Shown here piece after piece: positions 1 to 5,284 of a stretch of 7,113 nucleotides of DNA. The notes below the pieces were generated by a model. The model was given only the letters and a program-made list of their open reading frames with translations, had not been told where the DNA came from and did no database searches. The stretch is taken from positions 1 to 7,113 of the forward strand of contig JAKPBL010000436.1 in assembly GCA_029778965.1 (NCBI GenBank). The letters run 5' to 3'. Source of the stretch: Bacteroidota bacterium (GTDB taxonomy: Bacteria; Bacteroidota; Bacteroidia; Chitinophagales; Chitinophagaceae). Every line of letters starts with the position of its first letter. The first letter of the stretch is position 1. The translations under genes and the position numbers were made by a program.

Positions 1-2
1 GC

Positions 3-788
3 ATTAACCCGGTATTGCTGCTGCCCGGCAAGATTGCCGCCGATCCCGTGGCGCTCGCCGCGCAGATCGCCGGCTCGGTTACGCTGGGTGTAGGACAGTT
101 CTGTACCAATCCCGGATTGTTATTCGTGGTGAAGGGCACTGCCACCGATGCATTTGAAAATGCGCTGGCGGAAGCACTTTCAACAGTGCCCGCGGCGACC
201 ATGCTGAACAAGACCATCTGTTCGGCCTACTACAACGAGAAGCAGAAGCTGGCGGCAATGAAGGGCGTGGAAGTGGTGGTAGAGAACCCCAACGCATCTG
301 CCGACTATAAAGGAAGCGCCGCTCTGATGAAAGTAAGTGCGGCCGCTTTCAGGAATAATGAAGAATTCCAGAACGAGGTGTTCGGTCCCTCGAGCCTGCT
401 GGTGACTTGCGATTCGCCGGAAGATATGGTTGCGGCCCTGGAGGCTATCCACGGACAACTAACCGGATCCGTATTCGGCACCGATGCCGACTTTACCGCT
501 TTCCAGCCTGCCATCGGCACGCTGGGTGCGCGGGTGGGCCGGCTGATTTATAACGCCGTTCCCACGGGTGTGGAAGTTTGCCATGCGATGGTACACGGTG
601 GACCGTACCCCGCTACTACCGACGGAAGGAGCACTTCTGTAGGCGCCGACGCCATTAAGCGTTTTCTGCGCCCGGTATGCTTACAGGATGCGCCCGCCGC
701 TTTGTTGCCCGATGCATTAAAAAATGATAACCCGCTGGGCATTATGCGCAAGCTGAATGGCGTATATACCCGCGATGCCGTTGTATAA
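3..788 (+). CDS. Aldehyde dehydrogenase (NADP+), alpha-ketoglutaric semialdehyde dehydrogenase type, C-terminal half
   Basis: Likely oxidises alpha-ketoglutaric semialdehyde (2,5-dioxopentanoate) to 2-oxoglutarate with NAD(P)+ in the cytoplasm. The 5' end is cut off: the reading frame is open from base 3, and 261 residues of a family of roughly 500-530 are visible. The window opens on an I-N-P-V segment that in this family follows the catalytic Glu motif closely, so that Glu lies just outside. Visible signatures are the nucleophile Cys at 102-104 in GQFCTNPG, the cofactor-binding Glu at 375-377 in EVFGP, and the family-typical tail with VPTGVEVCHAMVHGGPYPAT, a GRSTSVG segment and a RFLRPVCLQD segment. 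This tail is characteristic of the KGSADH branch rather than of betaine- or succinate-semialdehyde dehydrogenases. The stop is 3 nt before the next gene, so the two are almost certainly cotranscribed. With an FAD amine oxidase as partner, the last step of hydroxyproline breakdown is the best guess. Sugar-acid oxidation (arabinonate or glucarate routes) gives the same intermediate and cannot be excluded. Confidence 0.9.
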   Translation: MNPVLLLPGKIAADPVALAAQIAGSVTLGVGQFCTNPGLLFVVKGTATDAFENALAEALSTVPAATMLNKTICSAYYNEKQKLAAMKGVEVVVENPNASADYKGSAALMKVSAAAFRNNEEFQNEVFGPSSLLVTCDSPEDMVAALEAIHGQLTGSVFGTDADFTAFQPAIGTLGARVGRLIYNAVPTGVEVCHAMVHGGPYPATTDGRSTSVGADAIKRFLRPVCLQDAPAALLPDALKNDNPLGIMRKLNGVYTRDAVV

Positions 789-791
789 AAT

Positions 792-2033
792 ATGAAAGCT
801 GTAGTAGTAGGCGGCGGTATCATCGGCCTTTGCAGCGCCTGGTACCTTCGCGAAGCCGGATGGGAAGTAGAGTTGGTAGATCGTTCCGATCTGCACGACA
901 ACTGCTCTTACGGCAACCTCGGTATGGTGGTGCCCAGCCACTTCGTGCCGCTGGCCACGCCCGGCATCGTGGCCCAGGGCATCAAATGGATGTTCGATTC
1001 CAAAAGCCCGTTTTATGTAAAGCCCTCGCCCAGTTGGCGGCTGATCAACTGGGGATTGAAATTCATCGCCAGCGCCAAGGCTGACAAGGTAGAGTATGCC
1101 GCGCCGTTTTTGCGCGACATCAACCTGCTGAGCCGTTCGTTGTACGAGGAGTGGAAGCGGGATGCACTGTTTGATTTCTCTTTCGAGCAGAAAGGCATTA
1201 TGATGTATTTCAAGGAAGAGAAAACCGCCGAGGAAGAATACCACCTGGCGGAAAAAGCGCGGTCGATGGGACTGGACGCGGTAGCCCTGAACCGCGAGGA
1301 GGCCCAGGCCGTTGAAACGGGCACCCGGCTGGATGTGCTCGGCGCGGTTCACTATCGTTGCGATGGTCACCTGTATCCCAATCAACTGATACCGGCGCTG
1401 ATAAACGCCCTGCGGGCGAAAGGTGTTCAATTTCGGTTAGGCCACGCCGTTAGTAAGGTGCGCCGTAACGGACGTAAACTGGTGTCGGTGGAAGCAGGGC
1501 CGGAAAATATACGCGGTGATCTCTTTGTTTTTGCCGCCGGTTCCTGGTTGCCGGAGCTGGCGTCGAAAGCCGGCGTAAAGATCCCGCTGATGCCCGGCAA
1601 AGGGTATTCGTTTACCCTGGAAAACCCCGCAGTAAAGCTGGATGTTCCCGCCATATTGTGTGAAGCCCGTGTGGCGATTACGCCGATGGCCGGCCGGATG
1701 CGGTATGGCGGAACCATGGAGCTGGCTACCCTGAATGAGACCGTGAACATGCAGCGGGTAAGAGGTATTGTTGAATCGATTCCCAAATATTTCCCCGATA
1801 ACCAGCTCGCCATGCCTTCGCAAAAAGATGTCTGGTATGGATTCAGGCCCTGCTCGCCCGACGGGTTGCCCTATATCGGCACGGCCAAAGGCACCGATAA
1901 TCTGGTGATCGGCGGCGGGCATGCCATGATGGGACTGAGCCTGGGGCCCGCCACCGGGAAGCTGGTAGCCGAAATCGCTTCCGGCGAAAAAACCTCGGTT
2001 AATATCGACGCTTTCCGGGCCGACCGTTTTTGA
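792..2033 (+). CDS. DAO-family FAD-dependent oxidoreductase, probable D-hydroxyproline / D-amino-acid dehydrogenase
   Basis: A complete 413-residue flavoprotein of the DAO superfamily, cytoplasmic or peripheral to the inner membrane (no signal peptide or membrane helix seen). The N-terminus is a Rossmann FAD site: GGGIIG at residues 7-12 and an acidic Asp30 ending the second strand to bind the ribose. The second FAD region is FAAGSW at 247-252. The C-terminal part has WYGFRPCSPDGLPYIG (348-363) and a GGGHAMMGLSLGP segment (374-386), the usual flavin-closing motifs of D-amino-acid dehydrogenase and glycine oxidase relatives. The start follows the preceding stop by 3 nt, with no Shine-Dalgarno, as is common in Bacteroidota. 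Pairing with an alpha-ketoglutaric semialdehyde dehydrogenase points to oxidation of cis-4-hydroxy-D-proline to pyrroline-4-hydroxy-2-carboxylate, with electrons probably passed to the respiratory chain (the role of LhpB in Pseudomonas putida). The family is clear; the substrate is inferred from context. D-proline, D-alanine or sarcosine-type substrates are alternatives. Confidence 0.88.
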   Translation: MKAVVVGGGIIGLCSAWYLREAGWEVELVDRSDLHDNCSYGNLGMVVPSHFVPLATPGIVAQGIKWMFDSKSPFYVKPSPSWRLINWGLKFIASAKADKVEYAAPFLRDINLLSRSLYEEWKRDALFDFSFEQKGIMMYFKEEKTAEEEYHLAEKARSMGLDAVALNREEAQAVETGTRLDVLGAVHYRCDGHLYPNQLIPALINALRAKGVQFRLGHAVSKVRRNGRKLVSVEAGPENIRGDLFVFAAGSWLPELASKAGVKIPLMPGKGYSFTLENPAVKLDVPAILCEARVAITPMAGRMRYGGTMELATLNETVNMQRVRGIVESIPKYFPDNQLAMPSQKDVWYGFRPCSPDGLPYIGTAKGTDNLVIGGGHAMMGLSLGPATGKLVAEIASGEKTSVNIDAFRADRF

Positions 2034-2045
2034 CGGAGAGAGGGC

Positions 2046-2423
2046 TTACAATTTATCCGTTGCCCAGTAGTCCACCACCACTGCTTTGTCCAGCAGTTCG
2101 CCCAGTTTTTGTACGAACGCCTTATGGGCGGGATGGGGCAGGTAATCGTCGCGGTCTTTCTCACTGGCAAAAGTCACCAGGAAGCAATGGGTTAGGCCTT
2201 CGTTCAATCCCTCGGGACTATTATTTATTCCCCACTCAAACTCCTTGATGGTTTTGATGGTGGCAGGAAGCTGTTTGAAGGTTTCCTCCACCATTTTGAT
2301 CTGTGCTTCGGTGGCCGTGGGTTTGAATTTGAACAATACCACGTGCCGGAGTTGTTTACCTGATTGTGCATTCATGGCGAGTGCAATGGTTAGTGACAGC
2401 AGCAGAAAGCAAAGCTTTTTCAT
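2046..2423 (-). CDS. Secreted Dabb (stress-responsive alpha/beta-barrel) domain protein
   Basis: A 125-residue protein with a Sec signal peptide and one Dabb domain. The chosen start, MKKLCFLLLSLTIALAMNAQ, gives a textbook signal sequence: Lys2-Lys3, a hydrophobic core at 4-16, and probable cleavage after Ala19 before Gln20, a frequent Bacteroidota pattern. A longer in-frame start at 2462 would add 13 polar residues and bury the signal, so it was not used. The mature part begins with RHVVLFKFKP (26-35), the first strand of the ferredoxin-like Dabb fold. It ends with FLVTFASEKDRDDYLPHPAHKAFV (split here as FLVTFASEKDRD at 81-92 and DYLPHPAHKAFV at 93-104), the usual conserved segment with its histidines. 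Dabb proteins dimerise into small barrels; some are cyclases or decarboxylase-like, most are uncharacterised. It is the last gene of the minus-strand unit and starts 1 nt after the permease stop, suggesting translational coupling. The periplasmic location is inferred from the signal peptide; the biochemical role is unknown. Confidence 0.87.
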   Translation of the reverse strand: MKKLCFLLLSLTIALAMNAQSGKQLRHVVLFKFKPTATEAQIKMVEETFKQLPATIKTIKEFEWGINNSPEGLNEGLTHCFLVTFASEKDRDDYLPHPAHKAFVQKLGELLDKAVVVDYWATDKL

Positions 2424-2424
2424 A

Positions 2425-3843
2425 TCAGTCTGTATTGACGGCGGCCTGGCGCTTGTTGCCACCGATAAGGTAATAGATGGGGATGCCCAGCAGCGTAATG
2501 ATCAGTCCCGGCCAGGTGAAGCCGGGCTTATAAATGATCAGCAGGATACAGAAGCTGAGGCCCATGATAATATAAATGACGGGCAATACCGGAAATCCGA
2601 ATGCCTTGTAGGGGCGCGGCACATCAGGCATTTTCTTGCGCAGTATAAAAATGCCCGCGATGGTGAGCATGTAAAAGCCCACTACCACGAACGAGATCAT
2701 ATCGAGCAGTTGTCCGTATTTACCCGAAAGGCTCCAGGCGGCGGCGAACACGCATTGCACCCAAAGTGCCCATGCCGGAACGTTGTTGTTGTTCAGGGTG
2801 CCGGCCTTTTTAAAGAAGAGCCCGTCTTTCGACATGGTGTAATACACCCTGGCTCCCGCGAGGATCAGCCCGTTGTTACAGCCGAAAGTGGAGACCATGA
2901 TCAGGATGGCGATGGTAATAGTGCCCGCATTGCCGATGATGGAATGAGCGGCGGATACTGCCACGCGATCCTTTTCAGCACCTGCAATTTCATTGAGCGG
3001 CAATACGGCGGTATACACCACGTTGGTCAACACGTACACCACGGTAACGATAAGGGTGCCCAGGAATAGGCTGAGCCCGATATTCTTTGCGGGGTTTTTG
3101 ATCTCGCCGGCAATAAAGGTTACGTTGTTCCAGGAGTCGGAGCTGAAGATCGACCCCACCATCGCCGCGGCGATGGCGCCCATGGCGGCCACGGTGGTAT
3201 AGTCGCCCAGCGTGCCGTCGGTGGTGCGCGACTGCAATTTCCAGGCGTCGGTCCAGTTGGCCTGCCAGATATCGGCTTTGAAGGCGAACAGTCCGAAAAC
3301 GATGAGCCCGAATAAGCTGATCAGCTTGGTGAGCGTGAACGTGGTTTGTATCGCTTTACCGCTTTCTATACCGCGGGTATTGATATACGTTAGTACAACA
3401 ATGATGAAGATCGACAGTAGCTGCGCGGCCGACACCTGCGTAAACCCGAGGTCCATGATAATATTGTCTTCGCTTACCACGGGAAACAGGTAGGCCGTAA
3501 ACTTCGCAAAGGCCACACCCACTGCGGCAATGGTGGCTGTTTGTATCACCGAAAAAAAGCTCCAGCCATATAAAAAGCCCATCAGCGGGTTATAGGCTTT
3601 TTTGAGATAGACATACTGCCCGCCGGCGCGCGGGAACATACCGCTGAGCTCGCCGTACGAGAGGGCGGCGGTAATGGTCATAAACCCGGTGATCAGCCAT
3701 ACGGCAATCAGCCAGCCGGCGCTGCCGACGTTACGGGTGATATCGGCGCTCACGATAAAGATACCGGAACCGATCATGGAACCCGCCACGATCATGGTGG
3801 CGTCGAGCAGTTTGAGGGTCGGCTGAAAATGATGTTGACTCAT
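2425..3843 (-). CDS. APC-superfamily amino-acid permease
   Basis: A 472-residue polytopic inner-membrane transporter of the amino acid-polyamine-organocation superfamily, resembling the SteT/LAT-like branch. Around 12 hydrophobic segments can be read, roughly at 15-33, 42-63, 86-118, 140-155, 170-188, 216-233, 255-281, 302-330, 355-371, 380-401, 417-437 and 443-461. Family signatures are GSMIGSGIF in helix 1 (21-29, the unwound substrate-binding glycines), the FPRAGGQYVYLKKAYNP loop (70-86), SSDSWNNVTFIAGEIKNP (234-251) and VPRPYKAFGFPVLP near the C-terminus (408-421). It probably imports or exchanges a neutral amino acid; the sequence does not identify which one. It lies 44 bp downstream of the Gfo/Idh/MocA gene and 1 nt upstream of the Dabb gene on the same strand, which fits one transcript. 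The convergent amino-acid catabolic genes make an amino or imino acid such as hydroxyproline an attractive but unproven substrate. Confidence 0.93.
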   Translation of the reverse strand: MSQHHFQPTLKLLDATMIVAGSMIGSGIFIVSADITRNVGSAGWLIAVWLITGFMTITAALSYGELSGMFPRAGGQYVYLKKAYNPLMGFLYGWSFFSVIQTATIAAVGVAFAKFTAYLFPVVSEDNIIMDLGFTQVSAAQLLSIFIIVVLTYINTRGIESGKAIQTTFTLTKLISLFGLIVFGLFAFKADIWQANWTDAWKLQSRTTDGTLGDYTTVAAMGAIAAAMVGSIFSSDSWNNVTFIAGEIKNPAKNIGLSLFLGTLIVTVVYVLTNVVYTAVLPLNEIAGAEKDRVAVSAAHSIIGNAGTITIAILIMVSTFGCNNGLILAGARVYYTMSKDGLFFKKAGTLNNNNVPAWALWVQCVFAAAWSLSGKYGQLLDMISFVVVGFYMLTIAGIFILRKKMPDVPRPYKAFGFPVLPVIYIIMGLSFCILLIIYKPGFTWPGLIITLLGIPIYYLIGGNKRQAAVNTD

Positions 3844-3887
3844 GCAGTGGTGGTTGGTGCCGGAAGATAGGTATTCCTGTTGAACGG

Positions 3888-5198
3888 TTAAACCAGTTTC
3901 GGTAATTGATACCCGTTGTGATAAGAGGCTTTCAGCAGTTCGTTGGCATCGGCGGCGTTGAACTGGCCGGCTTCGTTGTTCCAGGCTAGTTTTTCACGCG
4001 TGCGGAAGGCAATATTGCCCAACTGGCAAACCTGCGCGGTTTTGCTGGCCTCGCCGATCGGTGTATGGATATCGCCCGGCTTATTATTGCGGATACAGTC
4101 GATGAAATTCTGGTGATGCAGCAGGAGAGAATCGCCCTGTACTTTTTGCAGCGGCACTTCTTCCATTTTTTTGCCTTCGGGTTTTACATACCAGCCTTCG
4201 CGGTTGAGCACCAGGGTGCCATTGTTGCCGATAAAGGCCGTACCGTGGGTGAGCCCGTAGGGACCGAGGTCGATTCCCGTAGCATGTTCCCAAACGATAT
4301 TGAATTTGTCGTATTCAAATATTGCTGCGAGAGTATCGGGCGTTTCGGAAGCATCGTCGGGATAGGCCATTTTTCCGCCGGAGGCCATTACTGTTTTCGG
4401 AAAGCCGGCTTTCATGCCCAGTAGGGCATAGTCCATCATGTGTACGCCCCAGTCGGTCATCAGTCCGCCGGCATAATCCCAGAACCAGCGGAAATTAAAA
4501 TGGAAGCGGTTGGCATTAAAGGGTCGCAGTACGGCCGGCCCCAGCCAGGTTTTATAATCAACGCCGGCGGGCGGCGTACTATCTGCCAGCACCGGCACCG
4601 GTTTCATCCATCCCTGGTAAGCCCAGGATTTCACCATACGCACATTGCCCAGCTTTCCGCTTTGAACAAAAGCGACGGCATCCCTGAAATGCGGGGCGCT
4701 GCGCTGCCACTGGCCTACCTGTACAAAGCTGCTATACCGTTTTTGGGCGGCTTCCATAAGGCGGCATTCTTCCACCGAATTGCCGCAGGGCTTTTCAACA
4801 TACACGAACTTGCCGGCGGCGCAGGCATCGGCCATCATGAGGCAATGCCAATGGTCGGGTGTGCCGATGATCATGAGATGTACGTCTTTGTTGTCGAGCA
4901 GTTGGCGGTAATCGCCATAGGTTTTGACCGGCGTCTTCAGTTCGGCGGCTCTTTTGGCCAGCACATTGGCGTCTACATCGCAAAGCGCAACACACTGCGT
5001 ATTGGGTATTTTCAACAGCGCGGTAAGATTGCTCCATCCCATGCCGTTTACGCCGATAAGGCCTACGTTGATCTTGTCGAGCGCGGAAAACCGGAGCGGA
5101 TTGCGGGCAAAAAGTGTGGTTCCGAAAGCGGGTAACAGGGCTGACCCGAGCAGGATCGATCCTGACCCGGTCAGGAAGCGGCGGCGGGAAGTTGGCAT
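3888..5198 (-). CDS. Tat-exported Gfo/Idh/MocA family oxidoreductase
   Basis: A 436-residue NAD(P)-dependent oxidoreductase of the glucose-fructose oxidoreductase / inositol dehydrogenase / MocA family, probably periplasmic. The N-terminus carries a twin-arginine signal, SRRRFLTGS (residues 4-12), followed by a hydrophobic stretch at 14-27, so it would be exported folded with its cofactor. The Rossmann domain begins at about 43 with GLIGVNGMG (46-54). TPDHWH (113-118) and the catalytic-lysine motif EKPCG (135-139) follow. The C-terminal alpha/beta domain has GGLMTDWGVHMMDYALLG (244-261), whose Asp249 and His253 match the family's conserved Asp-x-Gly-x-His active-site region. The reaction is probably oxidation, reduction or cofactor-recycling chemistry on a sugar or sugar alcohol. 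Some Tat-exported relatives are NAD-dependent glycosidases (GH109) or 3-keto-sugar enzymes, so the reaction is open. It is the first gene of the minus-strand unit, transcribed divergently from the GH127 gene 85 bp away, which suggests shared regulation and a carbohydrate substrate. Confidence 0.92.
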   Translation of the reverse strand: MPTSRRRFLTGSGSILLGSALLPAFGTTLFARNPLRFSALDKINVGLIGVNGMGWSNLTALLKIPNTQCVALCDVDANVLAKRAAELKTPVKTYGDYRQLLDNKDVHLMIIGTPDHWHCLMMADACAAGKFVYVEKPCGNSVEECRLMEAAQKRYSSFVQVGQWQRSAPHFRDAVAFVQSGKLGNVRMVKSWAYQGWMKPVPVLADSTPPAGVDYKTWLGPAVLRPFNANRFHFNFRWFWDYAGGLMTDWGVHMMDYALLGMKAGFPKTVMASGGKMAYPDDASETPDTLAAIFEYDKFNIVWEHATGIDLGPYGLTHGTAFIGNNGTLVLNREGWYVKPEGKKMEEVPLQKVQGDSLLLHHQNFIDCIRNNKPGDIHTPIGEASKTAQVCQLGNIAFRTREKLAWNNEAGQFNAADANELLKASYHNGYQLPKLV

Positions 5199-5283
5199 GG
5201 CGTCGTTTTAACCAGGGAAATTTAGGAAAATTATTGGCAAATATCAGGCGGTAATAATAATTGTATTTTGTACATTTAAATGT
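5199..5283. promoter_or_regulatory. Divergent AT-rich intergenic promoter region
   Basis: This 85-bp stretch is the only sizeable non-coding DNA in the window and separates two divergent start codons, so both promoters should lie here or just inside the flanking genes. It is visibly AT-rich from 5221 onward against GC-rich coding sequence. On the minus strand, 5245-5238 reads GATATTTG, one mismatch from the Bacteroidota -7 element TAnnTTTG, but no good upstream TTTG partner is seen. On the plus strand, GTATTTTG at 5263-5270 is a TAnnTTTG-like box with its inner spacing one base short. Neither is strong enough to be called a promoter alone. The location is secure; the exact elements are not. 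Confidence 0.5.
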
Positions 5284-5284
5284 A
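5271..5284. repeat. 14-bp perfect palindrome at the GH127 start codon
   Basis: TACATTTAAATGTA is a perfect inverted repeat whose last base is the A of the GH127 ATG. It could be a binding site for a dimeric regulator overlapping the start. As RNA it could form a weak 5-bp stem, TACAT/ATGTA, with a TTAA loop covering the start codon. AT-rich palindromes of this size also arise by chance, so the operator role is only suggested. Confidence 0.4.

Noticed and set aside
3..788. Assigning the aldehyde dehydrogenase to L-arabinose oxidation because GH127 can release arabinose
   Set aside because: The same intermediate is used, but no arabinose dehydrogenase or arabinonate dehydratase is in the window, while the immediate partner is an amine-type flavoprotein.
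717..1430. Minus-strand open frame antisense to the flavoprotein (about 237 codons)
   Set aside because: No domain is recognisable, and the flavoprotein on the plus strand explains the conserved coding signal.
2424..2462. Earlier in-frame start for the Dabb gene at 2462
   Set aside because: It would overlap the permease by 38 nt and put 13 polar residues before an otherwise ideal signal peptide.
2245..3069. Long plus-strand open frame antisense to the permease and Dabb genes (about 274 codons)
   Set aside because: The permease and Dabb proteins on the other strand have clear family motifs and signal or membrane segments. This frame has no recognisable domain and is rich in His, Asp and Gln, as expected of an antisense shadow.
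4440..5135. Plus-strand open frame antisense to the Gfo/Idh/MocA gene (about 231 codons)
   Set aside because: It is fully contained opposite a gene with unmistakable Rossmann and EKPCG motifs. It has no family resemblance and no plausible leader.
3888..5198. Calling the Gfo/Idh/MocA protein a GH109 glycosidase
   Set aside because: Tat-exported members include GH109 enzymes, but motifs visible here are shared by the whole superfamily and do not separate hydrolases from oxidoreductases.
5263..5270. A Bacteroidota -7 promoter box for the GH127 gene
   Set aside because: GTATTTTG lacks one base of the TAnnTTTG spacing, and no TTTG-type upstream element sits at the right distance, so it is mentioned only within the regulatory region.
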